Assembly (NCBI GenBank): GCA_041399065.1
Contig: JAWKTN010000003.1
Coordinates: 806,001 to 870,000, forward strand
Direction of reading: 5' to 3'
Source of the DNA: JAGQPD01 sp020426865
GTDB taxonomy: Bacteria > Planctomycetota > Planctomycetia > Pirellulales > Pirellulaceae
DNA: 64,000 bases
Part shown: in pieces, positions 35,450 to 43,864 of the stretch
How the letters are laid out: every line of letters begins with the position of its first letter
How positions within the stretch are numbered: position 1 is the first letter of the stretch
Made by a program: the position numbers and the translations under genes
Notes under the pieces: generated by a model
What the model was told of the DNA's origin: nothing
Seen by the model: the letters and a program-made list of their open reading frames with translations, nothing else
The model's database searches: none

Positions 35450-36881
35450 CGGAGTCTTCCTCGTCCGTGGGGTCGTTATTCGGTAGGGCGTGCGCGATTG
35501 ACAGACCGAGTTCCTGCATCAAGGCAGACTCTTTGGCACGCTGCCGGAGTTGGGTTTCCCAATCGAGCCCGCGGCGCGCATACTCGTCGGCGAGCGTCGT
35601 GGTGTGATTGGCAAGTCGAGTCGCCTGGGCGCTCGCTTCCTTCGCCGGATCGACATGCTCGTGGCCGTCCCAGAACCACTGGTGCGGCCATTCAGCGATG
35701 GGGCCGAGACCCGCGGGCAGCAGCCCCGGTAGCAGAACGGCCTCGTCGAACCACGCGGCCAGAATGCGATCAAGCACGACCGCTTCGAGATGAGCCTGCT
35801 CGACACGAATGCTCTTGAAGTAGGTCTGGTGGTCGAGCCGACCGGACGCGTAGTTGTAGCCCGATGAGTTGCCCGCAGCGACGTTGAACGGCATGTTCAG
35901 GCAGCGGGCGATCTCGTTGAGAATCTCGCGTTTGAACTCGGCGTAAGTCGTCGCGGGCTGCTCGGCTTCAAGCTGGCTCATCTTCCAGCCACCGGGCATC
36001 GTGAGGAGCGCCCGTTGTTCGAGCTCAATCGGCTCGAAAGGCTCGGCCGCGTCCGTCTCGCCGTTGGGCGGCGCGTCGGTGTAGAGGATGCCGGCAAAGT
36101 CGGCGGCCGTCTCAGCCGCAGCGAGTACGGCCAGCGTGAAACGGCGCAGTTGTGCGAAGAGCGGCAGAGCCGGGGTGATGTCGGGAATGCCGCGGGCCTG
36201 CCCAGGACGATCCTGCCGGAACCAATGGACGACTGACTCGGCGGGTAAACGGTCGTATTCCAGCGTCAGCCCTGAGCGAAGGTCGCCCGGATGAGTCTTC
36301 AGCATGTGGTATTCGACCGGGTTGCCGGACTCGTCGAACACAATGCCATCGACAGCGCCACGCAACAGCATGTTGAGGTCCGGCGTGGCAACCTGGTCCG
36401 CTTCGACCAGCTTCAGATCGAGCTTGATCGTGGTAGGCAGCCGGTCGTTGCTGGTCAGGACAAGAAAGCCTTCGCCATCTTCCGCTCGCGCCATCCGCAA
36501 GGTGCGTAGCTTCTCGGCCAACCCAACCGCCTTCGCCCACCGAGCAAACTCGTGCTCGATGCGCCGGTTGGCGTCGCCATCGGCTGTTAGCAGTTGCAGG
36601 CGAGGGCCAGTTCCGACAACGTCGTTCGCCAGCGTCGAAACGATCCCGCGGGCGTAGCTGTTGTTGGCCACCTCGTAGCGGGCGCGGTTGCGGAGCGTCC
36701 GACGCACCTCGGGGCTATTCGAAGCATTCGCCGAAAGCCCGTCGGCATTCGCCCAGTGACGCCGACTATCTGCCGTTCCCGCCGCCGCGTCGTACTTGGC
36801 CCGCACCAGCGGCCACGACCAACCGGTCCGCGTGACGCGGCCGCGTGGTGAAGATCGCAGCTTGGAGAGCCAACCGAGCAC
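35415..36881 (-). CDS. Phage portal protein, lambda type
   Basis: A 488-residue protein starting at GTG 36,881 (reading LGWLSKLRSS), which overlaps the previous TAG by one base; upstream in-frame sequence is a shadow of other genes. Features include NNSYARGIVSTLANDVVGTG, AESVVHWFRQDRPGQARGIP and LNMPFNVAAGNSSGYNYAS (about residues 340-360), all typical of lambda gpB portals. It forms the dodecameric DNA gate at one capsid vertex. Downstream overlap with the protease-capsid gene is usual in this family. Confidence 0.85.
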   Translation of the reverse strand: MLGWLSKLRSSPRGRVTRTGWSWPLVRAKYDAAAGTADSRRHWANADGLSANASNSPEVRRTLRNRARYEVANNSYARGIVSTLANDVVGTGPRLQLLTADGDANRRIEHEFARWAKAVGLAEKLRTLRMARAEDGEGFLVLTSNDRLPTTIKLDLKLVEADQVATPDLNMLLRGAVDGIVFDESGNPVEYHMLKTHPGDLRSGLTLEYDRLPAESVVHWFRQDRPGQARGIPDITPALPLFAQLRRFTLAVLAAAETAADFAGILYTDAPPNGETDAAEPFEPIELEQRALLTMPGGWKMSQLEAEQPATTYAEFKREILNEIARCLNMPFNVAAGNSSGYNYASGRLDHQTYFKSIRVEQAHLEAVVLDRILAAWFDEAVLLPGLLPAGLGPIAEWPHQWFWDGHEHVDPAKEASAQATRLANHTTTLADEYARRGLDWETQLRQRAKESALMQELGLSIAHALPNNDPTDEEDSDAENETQNQAA

Positions 36882-37078
36882 TAGGCGGTTCCTGGTGGAA
36901 TGAGTTTGTTGAGCACGAGGCCGCGGCGTTTCGACCGCGTCGCTTCCTTCGAGGCCAGATAACGATCCGCCTCGATCTGGTCCGTGAGCTTGTGCTGCTC
37001 GACGGAGCCAGCGTCCCCTGCAGCCTTCGCAGGGCCTTGGGCGTTGGTGCGGATTGCGTCTTCGATTTGGACGACCAT
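36881..37078 (-). CDS. Small head-tail protein at the gpW position
   Basis: A 65-residue, charged helical protein (MVVQIEDAIRTNAQGPAKAA to VLNKLIPPGTA) placed just upstream of the portal, where lambda-like phages encode gpW or a similar connector. Sequence match to gpW is not clear. Stop and next start overlap (TAGTG). It is the first gene after the terminator that ends the cargo cassette. Confidence 0.5.
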   Translation of the reverse strand: MVVQIEDAIRTNAQGPAKAAGDAGSVEQHKLTDQIEADRYLASKEATRSKRRGLVLNKLIPPGTA

Positions 37079-37124
37079 TCAGCAGGCTCCTGGGGTAAAT
37101 AGACAACCGCCGGGCGAGCCAACG

Positions 37125-37158
37125 AAAAAAGGCCACGCGGGATGCGGCCCGCATGGCC
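37125..37158 (-). terminator. Strong intrinsic terminator ending the cargo cassette
   Basis: On the minus strand an 11-bp stem (GGCCATGCGGG with CCCGCGTGGCC, one wobble) closes a CCGCAT loop and is followed by six Ts at 37,130-37,125. An outer GCCAAC/GTTGGC pair flanks it. It would stop transcription coming from the cargo genes before the portal operon. Confidence 0.85.
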
Positions 37159-37303
37159 TTTAGTGTTGGCTGGTTTCATCGCCAGGGATCAGCTGCCGAT
37201 GTCGCCCGATCGATTTGTATCAGTTCATCCTCTTCGAATTCGCCTCGAACGAAAAGTGCTTTCCTCGCAGCTCAGCCATTTCGTTACGCATGTAGACAAC
37301 GGC

Positions 37304-38521
37304 TTAAGCTTTCTCTATGACATCAGCCCACTGGTTGAGCCCTTGACCGTACTTCTCGTGTTCAAGCTCCCCGATCCCCTCAAGATGGCGCACTGTCTCC
37401 CGCAGCTCCGCGACAGCCGCACTCACAGGTTGCCCGTGTACGAATGACAGCTCCATCTGGCGACATTCCATGAAGTGATCTAACGCTTCGCCGCGATCTA
37501 TCTCGACAAGGGATACGCCCGACTCGACATACCCAGCGATAATATCCGTGTCTGCACCAAAATACTCTGGATCTCGTTCGACAAGAGATTGTGCAACCGC
37601 TGAGTCCACATACCGATGTAGCTTAAGCATGTAGATTCTTGTGTCAGCCGATCCACCTCTGTGATACCCGCTGTCTCGCCACTCCCCGTACCCAATGCCA
37701 TTTGAGAAGCCCAAAAGACCGGAATAGGACATCAAGACAGCAAAATAACCTCCGAATAGTGAAAAGCACTCAATGCCGCTCTTAACTCCGGTTTTGATTG
37801 CTTCTCGGTATGCCTTCAGCTCCGACTCGGGCACCTCGTGCTCGTGGAAATTGTTAGGGTACAGCCAAACCGATCTGACTTTCTGTTCCTGAAGGGCCCC
37901 GAAGGCCTCGCTCCATTTGATATCAGTCCATTTTCCGAAGTGGAGGACGGGGCGAATTGGCACAGCTGCAGCGTGCTCATGAGAAAACGCGACACAACGC
38001 ATATTGACCCGAAACCACGAGTCACTGGTGCTGCCAAATTGGTAGTAGGGTGGAATAAGGTGCTGGGGGCTGCCGAGCTTGCCAAGAGTATCTAGCCCCA
38101 GCATCTTCTTGTACTTCGCCAGCTTTCTGGCATCCTCTTCCCGCTGACAGAATCCAAGTTGGAAAGCGAGCGTCTTTTTGACGTGCTCCTCCAGGACGCT
38201 GTCGGATGCAAAATCCTCAATCGCGAGTGCCGTGGTTAGACCCTTGGAAGGATATGGCTCACCGAGAGCGGCAGCCATCTTCTTATGGGGATCACGAACA
38301 CTGTCGCGATTCCACGCATGCTGAAAGAGGGCATTCCGGGGGTCAATTGCGTATTGCTTTGATGCGTCGGATGCGCACAGAGCACGTACGAAACCAAAAG
38401 TCCCTGTAGGAAAAGAAGTCGCAATAGACAGGGGAATGATCACCCCGTCGTACTTGTCGCGATGCTCACGAAAGAGACGTTGGACGTTATGTTGGTAGGT
38501 CAAGTAGTGCTGCATCCGCAA
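37304..38521 (-). CDS. Unknown 405-residue protein of the prophage cargo cassette
   Basis: A soluble protein of unknown family. The beginning has alternating strands and helices (KYDGVIIPLSIATSFPTGTF), and later GIECFSLFGGYFAVLMSYSG and GFSNGIGYGEWRDSGYHRGG suggest a TIM-barrel-like enzyme of the kind seen in tRNA-guanine transglycosylase relatives; this is only a guess from pattern. Cysteines and histidines (CVAFSHEHAAA) occur mid-protein. It is the last gene of the cassette, 12 bp after the nuclease-like gene, and is followed by the terminator. Confidence 0.6.
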   Translation of the reverse strand: MRMQHYLTYQHNVQRLFREHRDKYDGVIIPLSIATSFPTGTFGFVRALCASDASKQYAIDPRNALFQHAWNRDSVRDPHKKMAAALGEPYPSKGLTTALAIEDFASDSVLEEHVKKTLAFQLGFCQREEDARKLAKYKKMLGLDTLGKLGSPQHLIPPYYQFGSTSDSWFRVNMRCVAFSHEHAAAVPIRPVLHFGKWTDIKWSEAFGALQEQKVRSVWLYPNNFHEHEVPESELKAYREAIKTGVKSGIECFSLFGGYFAVLMSYSGLLGFSNGIGYGEWRDSGYHRGGSADTRIYMLKLHRYVDSAVAQSLVERDPEYFGADTDIIAGYVESGVSLVEIDRGEALDHFMECRQMELSFVHGQPVSAAVAELRETVRHLEGIGELEHEKYGQGLNQWADVIEKA

Positions 38522-38533
38522 TCACCTTCTGAA

Positions 38534-38956
38534 CTAATGCGCTTGAAGCAGATGGTGATACCACTGGCGCTTGCGGGACCTTGGAATCTGTCGCGGCGGT
38601 TCATTCGATGGTATCACGATCGCGGCCTGCCTGCTGTCTACCGCAATTAAACCAACTCCGTACGAGGAGAGCAGCGAACGTTGCTTCGTGGCGCGATGCA
38701 CGTATTCATGCCATATCGCGATATAAGATTCGTTGGACACTTGAAAATTGACCACTGCTTGCCAAAGCGCCCTCTTCCAATCCGATATTTTTAATTCCAC
38801 AGAAATGGTTTGCTGCAACTCAAGTTCTAGGAAAATCAGGTCAATCCGCTTTCGAGCGAGCGGGACCTCTTCGTAGCATGCATACCTCGCCGCAGGAAAT
38901 AGACCCTTGACGGGGTGAGCAAGCGCGCTTTCAGGAGGCGGTGGAACAGTTGACAC
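38534..38956 (-). CDS. PD-(D/E)XK-like nuclease protein of the cargo cassette
   Basis: A 140-residue protein starting at GTG 38,956, just after the upstream stop. It carries RIDLIFLELELQQTISVELK, which gives the D...ExK core of the PD-(D/E)XK fold, followed by WKRALWQAVVNFQVSNESYI where the Gln and helix match the fold's fourth element. A later YGVGLIAVD strand is typical too. It may cut or bind DNA. The short length means it could work only as a subunit or partner domain. Confidence 0.6.
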   Translation of the reverse strand: MSTVPPPPESALAHPVKGLFPAARYACYEEVPLARKRIDLIFLELELQQTISVELKISDWKRALWQAVVNFQVSNESYIAIWHEYVHRATKQRSLLSSYGVGLIAVDSRQAAIVIPSNEPPRQIPRSRKRQWYHHLLQAH

Positions 38957-38957
38957 G

Positions 38958-39563
38958 TCACGATCCTCCGTCGACGTCGAGCGCCGCTGTAAAGTGATGA
39001 GCTAAACCGTGGAATCTCCAAAAGGATGAGGCGGAAAGCACCAGAGCTACAAGCCATACAACACTAAGCGCGGTGACAACCCACGTTCCGTATGCCCAAT
39101 GTGGAATCAGCAGCATGCAAAGGAGACAGATAGCAGGAGTCAATAGGCTGTGCGCCAATCCGAATTGCCAAATCCGCTTCGAGCATTGCCGGAGTTTTTT
39201 GTACTGCAGCTTTAGGCTCTCCATTTCGCCCATCGCTTTTTGAGCATCTTTCAAGTGCGGCAGAAACTCAACTGAGTTTAAGAGCTCGACAATCTCGTGC
39301 TCAGGACGCTTGCGCTTATCATGCTGAGCCTGGGCGGCTTGAACGAACATCTTAGCGAGAGCAGGAATCACTTGACTGCTCTCGATCGAGGCTAGCGATG
39401 CGTTGAGGCGCCCACTCGCAGAGTAGTCCTGATAAAGTGTCTCGCCTTTAAAGAAGAATGGGACTACTGAAAGATTGATCCATAAGGCAGCCCATGCGAC
39501 TGACGCTCCCAAGAGAATCCACGAAGGCGTTGACGGTGAGGCATTGGCTAGCACCAGAAGCAT
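38958..39563 (-). CDS. Three-TM membrane protein of the cargo cassette
   Basis: A 201-residue protein with one N-terminal membrane segment (WILLGASVAWAALWINLSVV), a cytoplasmic charged helical region of about 95 residues (including MESLKLQYKKLRQCSKR), and two C-terminal segments (LLTPAICLLCMLLIPHWAYG and VVTALSVVWLVALVLSAS). Layout suggests a membrane effector or sensor. It lies two bases from the nuclease-like gene start, so they are co-expressed. Confidence 0.6.
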   Translation of the reverse strand: MLLVLANASPSTPSWILLGASVAWAALWINLSVVPFFFKGETLYQDYSASGRLNASLASIESSQVIPALAKMFVQAAQAQHDKRKRPEHEIVELLNSVEFLPHLKDAQKAMGEMESLKLQYKKLRQCSKRIWQFGLAHSLLTPAICLLCMLLIPHWAYGTWVVTALSVVWLVALVLSASSFWRFHGLAHHFTAALDVDGGS

Positions 39564-39582
39564 CGATAATGTACTCCTACAC

Positions 39583-40179
39583 CTAGAGCTTCTGTGCTTC
39601 GGGATGGATGCTATTGACAGTCATGTCTGGATGCTGGCGATATACGTATCGGATCAACTGGTTGAGTGGAGCAGTCCCGTACTTGCGCACAATCGAGTCG
39701 AGTTCACTTACGTCTGATGGCTTGCGGCGTTGAATCCCCTCTCGAAGTATCTGAGCAACCTTGCGACCATTCTCGGTTAGGAGGAACTGTCGCTCTTTAA
39801 CCTCAAGGCGAGGCTCGGTCGGATCTTCAGTAACATCATTCTCTGAAATCTCAGACAAGAGCTTGCGTTCATCAGCAGATGAGTAAGGCGAGGAGTATGA
39901 CTTCTCTCGAACGCTGATAAGCTCACAGGCATCGAGGAAATCAATCGCTTCGTAGACTTCTTTGGAGAACGGTCCGAAGTTATGAGGTTCGAAGGCGAAG
40001 AAAGCCCCGATGCCCTCGAAGTGCGTTTCACGCTCTAGCAAAAACAAGAGTTTCTCAAGCCGCGTGATTCCATTCAGCGACGGCTTGCGCAGTAGGCGCT
40101 CATTCGCTTCAAGGATCAGAAGCACCACGTCTTCTGCGTCAAGCTGAATGTTCTCTAGTGCCATCGAATCTTCGAGCAT
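39583..40179 (-). CDS. YwgA/SocA-like regulator candidate, first gene of the cargo cassette
   Basis: A 198-residue protein with LNGITRLEKLLFLLERE (about residues 35-51) followed by FAFEPHNFGPFSKEVYEAID (about residues 60-80), a pattern shared with YwgA/DUF4065 (SocA, Panacea-type) proteins that act as antitoxins or regulators. The C-terminal half holds a winged-helix-like segment (QFLLTENGRKVAQIL). It is the first gene of the cassette, 19 bp before the membrane protein, consistent with control of the cassette. Confidence 0.55.
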   Translation of the reverse strand: MLEDSMALENIQLDAEDVVLLILEANERLLRKPSLNGITRLEKLLFLLERETHFEGIGAFFAFEPHNFGPFSKEVYEAIDFLDACELISVREKSYSSPYSSADERKLLSEISENDVTEDPTEPRLEVKERQFLLTENGRKVAQILREGIQRRKPSDVSELDSIVRKYGTAPLNQLIRYVYRQHPDMTVNSIHPEAQKL

Positions 40180-40344
40180 GGTGCACCCCTACCACCAGAA
40201 GCTACTGCGGAGTCATCGTCATTCGTACTCATCGGCAAGACCAATGCGAATCTTGACGGAAGTATATCCTGTGTAGGGGTTTGCGTCCATCGGGCCGCTC
40301 GTTGCGGCGGCACTAGCATGGCAAATCACTAGAAAGTTCTGCAT

Positions 40345-40557
40345 TTAGCGATCACCGCCGCCTGAGGGCTCCGCTGGGCAGCCAATTTGGCGTTCCCAGG
40401 TCGTCAGACGTGTACCGCAGTTGCGACACTCGCGACGCCTAATTAGCGTCTTGTTGCGAGCAGCTCTCGTGTAAATCACTGCGAACTTGCGGCTGCCACA
40501 TTGGCCGCAGCGAAGTCCGCGATCGTCCTCTTGGGCGGGCTTCTTGTTCTCTGTCAT
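40345..40557 (-). CDS. Small zinc-ribbon phage protein, NrdR-like N-terminus
   Basis: A 70-residue protein starting at ATG 40,557 (overlapping the terminase stop). It has LRCGQCGSRKFAVIYTR and RRRECRNCGTRLTTWE, two CxxC pairs forming a zinc ribbon like that in NrdR (which has RRRxCxxCxxRFTTxE). It lacks the ATP-cone domain, so it is a stand-alone ribbon, perhaps a regulator or terminase-associated DNA binder. Confidence 0.65.
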   Translation of the reverse strand: MTENKKPAQEDDRGLRCGQCGSRKFAVIYTRAARNKTLIRRRECRNCGTRLTTWERQIGCPAEPSGGGDR

Positions 40558-42821
40558 GCCTGTCTTCTCCGTTGCAGTTCTGCGAAGCTGATGCGCCGCG
40601 TCTTGACGGCGCGGGTCGCCTGTGTGCCAGGGAGCATTGCTCCTTGAACCGACCCCGCGACAACGCAACCGACCAGGCAATCGAGCCAGTGGTTGTCACC
40701 CCGTTCGGGGCGGAGCTTCCATTCGTCGACGGTTCGGCCGCGACCTGCGGTCCGCACGCGGTACTCGGCGGTGAGGTGCTCCGCGAACAGACGATGACGG
40801 TCCGGCTTGTCGCCGAACAGCGATAGGCAACCGCGGTCGCCCATCGGGACAGCGAGCCGCGAGTAGATGAACGACTTCCAGAAGTTGGCGTCGAAGAGCA
40901 CATGTCGCACGGCCCGCTTACCCTGCACATTAGGAATCCGCCAGTTGTGGCCAATCCGATCGCCGGGCCGGCGTTTGTACTCGGAGAATGGTTGGCTCGA
41001 AGCGCCGACGAATCGGCCGTGGCTTGGCATAACGATCCCGGCGTGCGTTGATTGCCGACAGAACTGGTAGACCACATCGGTCGAGTTGCCCCAGTTGGCG
41101 TCGATCAGGCAGCGTTCGATGCGTAGGGCGGCGCCATCGTCGCGATGCCATTCCCGACCGAGCAGGTCGTCGGTCAATCGTTCAAGCCCCGCGTAGATCG
41201 ACCCTTCGAGCCCGGCGGCGCCGGTGGCCGCGAGCAACGTGTGCCGTGCGTCGCGCAGCGTGAAATATAGCCGCTGCTGGTCGGGGAACGTGCTGTAGTC
41301 GAGCACGTAGCCGGTGAAATCGTCTTCCCAGCCCGTCACACAATAGAACAGCACCGCCTGTTGGACGTCGATGAACGCCGTGATGTGATTGACGCCCAGT
41401 GGGACTTCGCCGCGTTGGTGCCGATTGAGTTTCGCGGCGATGTCGTCCGTCGACAGGTCATCGTCTTCGCCGGCGTCTTCCGGCAGCGGCTCGTTCTGAT
41501 ATTCCGCGAAGAAGGCCGCTTCGTCCTGCAGCTTGAGGTTCATCGCATGCTGGATGGCCGAGAGCTCGTCGTGGTTGTATCGCTCGGGCCAGGCGATCTG
41601 TGCGCCAGCGTCCATCGCTTCCTGGTTGGCGCCGTAGAACTCCGTGGCGTCCTCGATACAGCGGCCCTCCCGGAGGCTTTCGGCGCGAATCTCCGCGTAC
41701 CGCTGCCAGAGCTTCTCGTCGTCGGGAAACGAGTAAACCATCTTGGTCCGCTCGCCGTTCCACTCCGGGTGCTTGTCGCGGTCGAGGATATTGTCCGCCA
41801 TGTCGCCCGGCCGAATCACCGTACAGGGCATGATGCCCGAGATCTTCTTGCCGGGGCCGGCAAGACCCAAGACGGCGCCAGCCAGCACGGCTTCGCGCGT
41901 CGCGCACTGGGTGAGCGACCGGGCCGACTCGTCCGTTTGCGGGTCGTCGAGCACAACAAGCGAAGGCCGGACCGTCATGCCGTCGGCCCGCTTGTACTTC
42001 ATGCCGCGGATGCGTCCGGTGATGCCGGCCACCTTGATGATCGCCCCGCTCGCCGTGCTGTTCGGCATGGTAGGGAGCACAATCTCACGGGCGGTCCAGC
42101 CGATGTGGGTTCTCTGCCCCTGATACAGCTGGCCGTTGCATCGGTTGGCGATCCCGTCGAGGCATTGGATGGGGTAGACGACCTCGGGGTAGTCAGCCAG
42201 CAGCAGGTCGTTGCCGTCGAGTTCCATCTTGATCGAGTCGAGCATGTCCATCGCATGCCCTTCGTCCGAGCCGATCAGGCAGACGAACTCCCGGTGCCCG
42301 TTAAGCACCGCCCAGATGCATGCGCACTCACAAATCGTCGTCTTACCGCTGCCGCGCGGCATCGCCATCGCAAAGAGTCCTCCCTCCAGGACCGCCTGCT
42401 CAATCTTGCGGATCACTTTCAGGTGGTCGGGCGACCACGCCAGATGAAACGTCTGCGGGAAGTAGGCTTCGCAGAAGTACCGAAAGTCCGTCGCGGCTTT
42501 GGCCTTCCGCGCGGGACTCACGACTTCGGGCAACTCGCCAATGTCGCGCCCGGCCGATGAGATAGCCGCGTTGCGAGCCCGTGCCCTCTCTTTCAGCGTC
42601 CCATAAGGGTCTTCATCCTCTTCTGGTTTCGGTTTGTGGCGTGTTTGGATGAGCCACGCCGTGTACCGCAACAGATCGATGAACCGCGCGTCGCCGATCC
42701 GCAAGCCAGCCCGCGTGCGGTGGCGGTGCAATTGCCGCTCGTTGATCACCTCGCCAAGCGGCGTGGAGTTCAAGAAGCGACAGAGCTCGCTCGGCCTGAG
42801 TTTGCGGGGGTCAGTTGCCAC
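40554..42821 (-). CDS. Phage terminase large subunit, GpA-like
   Basis: A 755-residue packaging motor. Walker A is MAMPRGSGKTTICECACIW (about residues 155-173), Walker B PSLVVLDDPQTDE (about residues 285-297), and the nuclease part follows with HITAFIDVQQAVLFYC carrying the metal-binding Asp. The first 65 residues form an extra small domain (SELCRFLNSTPLGEVI, RFIDLLRYTAWLIQTRH) resembling the neighbouring small protein. GpA-type terminases cut and package DNA into the head. The start overlaps the TerS-like gene by 11 bp. Confidence 0.9.
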   Translation of the reverse strand: MATDPRKLRPSELCRFLNSTPLGEVINERQLHRHRTRAGLRIGDARFIDLLRYTAWLIQTRHKPKPEEDEDPYGTLKERARARNAAISSAGRDIGELPEVVSPARKAKAATDFRYFCEAYFPQTFHLAWSPDHLKVIRKIEQAVLEGGLFAMAMPRGSGKTTICECACIWAVLNGHREFVCLIGSDEGHAMDMLDSIKMELDGNDLLLADYPEVVYPIQCLDGIANRCNGQLYQGQRTHIGWTAREIVLPTMPNSTASGAIIKVAGITGRIRGMKYKRADGMTVRPSLVVLDDPQTDESARSLTQCATREAVLAGAVLGLAGPGKKISGIMPCTVIRPGDMADNILDRDKHPEWNGERTKMVYSFPDDEKLWQRYAEIRAESLREGRCIEDATEFYGANQEAMDAGAQIAWPERYNHDELSAIQHAMNLKLQDEAAFFAEYQNEPLPEDAGEDDDLSTDDIAAKLNRHQRGEVPLGVNHITAFIDVQQAVLFYCVTGWEDDFTGYVLDYSTFPDQQRLYFTLRDARHTLLAATGAAGLEGSIYAGLERLTDDLLGREWHRDDGAALRIERCLIDANWGNSTDVVYQFCRQSTHAGIVMPSHGRFVGASSQPFSEYKRRPGDRIGHNWRIPNVQGKRAVRHVLFDANFWKSFIYSRLAVPMGDRGCLSLFGDKPDRHRLFAEHLTAEYRVRTAGRGRTVDEWKLRPERGDNHWLDCLVGCVVAGSVQGAMLPGTQATRAVKTRRISFAELQRRRQA

Positions 42822-43017
42822 GCGACATCTCCTTCACGAGCCACGCGGCGTAGTGCACTAGGTTGATCGCGCCGTCCGCCGTGGTCGGCGCACCGGCTTC
42901 GATGTCCTGCTCGATCTGCTCAACGGTGACGCGCACACCAGCCGCGGCCGAGAGCAGCTTGGCAGCTTGCTCCGGCGTGAGGCGATTCGGGTCGACAGCG
43001 GCGGCGTCATCCGCCAT
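42811..43017 (-). CDS. Candidate terminase small subunit
   Basis: A 68-residue protein starting MADDAAAVDPNRLTPEQAAK at ATG 43,017, preceded by AAGGAGG. It ends INLVHYAAWLVKEMSRGN, similar to the N-terminal TerL segment IDLLRYTAWLIQTRHK. Position before TerL and small size fit a TerS-like DNA-binding protein. The assignment is by position and this resemblance. Confidence 0.55.
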   Translation of the reverse strand: MADDAAAVDPNRLTPEQAAKLLSAAAGVRVTVEQIEQDIEAGAPTTADGAINLVHYAAWLVKEMSRGN

Positions 43018-43182
43018 GCGCCGCCTCCTTCCGCCGCCATCGCGCACGTGGCCACACGTTTGGCTGTGTCGCGAATCTGTGTGATGTCCGCGTCCTTGGG
43101 CCACAGCGCCATCCACCGCGAACACGCGCCGCACGTTGGCCCAAAACGCCTCCGAAAGATTCTCCGGAATTCTTCGCGACCG

Positions 43183-43232
43183 CGCTTGATGTGTCCGCAA
43201 ACGCATGGCTCATGTGTGTCAACGGAAGACGA
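43183..43232 (+). promoter_or_regulatory. Conserved leader, copy 1
   Basis: A 50-bp segment upstream of the first small plus-strand gene that recurs in similar form at 44,394-44,444. Shared blocks include CGCTTGATGT, CGCATGGCTC and GGA-GACGA. Both precede small genes with AGGAG-type ribosome sites, so a shared promoter or translation leader is inferred. Confidence 0.4.
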
Positions 43233-43264
43233 TTTCCAGACCACCAAACCACGGAGAACCAACG

Positions 43265-43492
43265 ATGCCCAAACGCAAGAACGCCAAACCGAAACTCAAC
43301 GCCGAGGCCGCCTACGAGAACGCCCACCTGGTTGCCCAGGACTTGGTCGAGCGGATCAACGAACTCTTGTTCGACATGCCGGCCCCGGGCGACGACGAGC
43401 ACCCGATCCACTGGGGTCACGTCGGCGACATCAACGAGGTCAACAACCGCCTTTCGTCCGTAATCGCCTTCCTGAGCGGGACCGAGTACTGA
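43265..43492 (+). CDS. Small hypothetical phage protein (75 residues)
   Basis: Starts at ATG 43,265 with GGAG upstream. Basic first residues (MPKRKNAKPK), then a helical acidic region (LVAQDLVERINELLFDMPAP). No known family. It is the first of four small plus-strand genes lying against the direction of the structural operon. Confidence 0.55.
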   Translation: MPKRKNAKPKLNAEAAYENAHLVAQDLVERINELLFDMPAPGDDEHPIHWGHVGDINEVNNRLSSVIAFLSGTEY

Positions 43493-43519
43493 ACCACACC
43501 ACCACCACGGAGAACAACG

Positions 43520-43771
43520 ATGACAATCAACGACCTGATCGAACGCCTCGAAGACTACCGCGACGACCTGGGGGGCGACGCCGAGGTGCGACTGATGACC
43601 CAAGAGAACTGGCCCTTTGAAAACGAGATCGTCGGGCTGGTCTCGGGCGAGGAGATCAACGACTGCGAAGACGACGAGGACGAAGACGTCGACGAGGACG
43701 CGGTGATCTTCATCGTCGAAGGACGCCAGCGCTGCTACGGATCGAAGCGGGCCTGGGAGGCCGCGTACTGA
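43520..43771 (+). CDS. Small very acidic hypothetical phage protein (83 residues)
   Basis: Starts MTINDLIERLEDYRDDLGGD and carries an Asp/Glu-rich centre (CEDDEDEDVDEDAV) with short flanking strands. Such strongly acidic small proteins in phages often mimic DNA or bind basic partners, but nothing here proves it. Preceded by GGAGAAC. Confidence 0.55.
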   Translation: MTINDLIERLEDYRDDLGGDAEVRLMTQENWPFENEIVGLVSGEEINDCEDDEDEDVDEDAVIFIVEGRQRCYGSKRAWEAAY

Positions 43772-43864
43772 AGCCGAAATCCGCCACGGCGGATCGCGGT
43801 GGGTGGTTCCCGCCGCCTGATGATGGCAGCCAAACCATCGAACCACGCTACGAGGAGAATTGCG

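Noticed and set aside
41361..42560. A 399-residue plus-strand open frame
   Set aside because: It is fully antisense to the terminase gene, whose motifs are intact.
42858..43262. A Cys-rich minus-strand frame (CVCGH ... CGAC) that looks like a zinc-binding protein
   Set aside because: Its C-terminal third is a shadow of the TerS-like gene and it lacks a start with a ribosome site; it may be an ancestral remnant, so it is mentioned only under the leader duplication.
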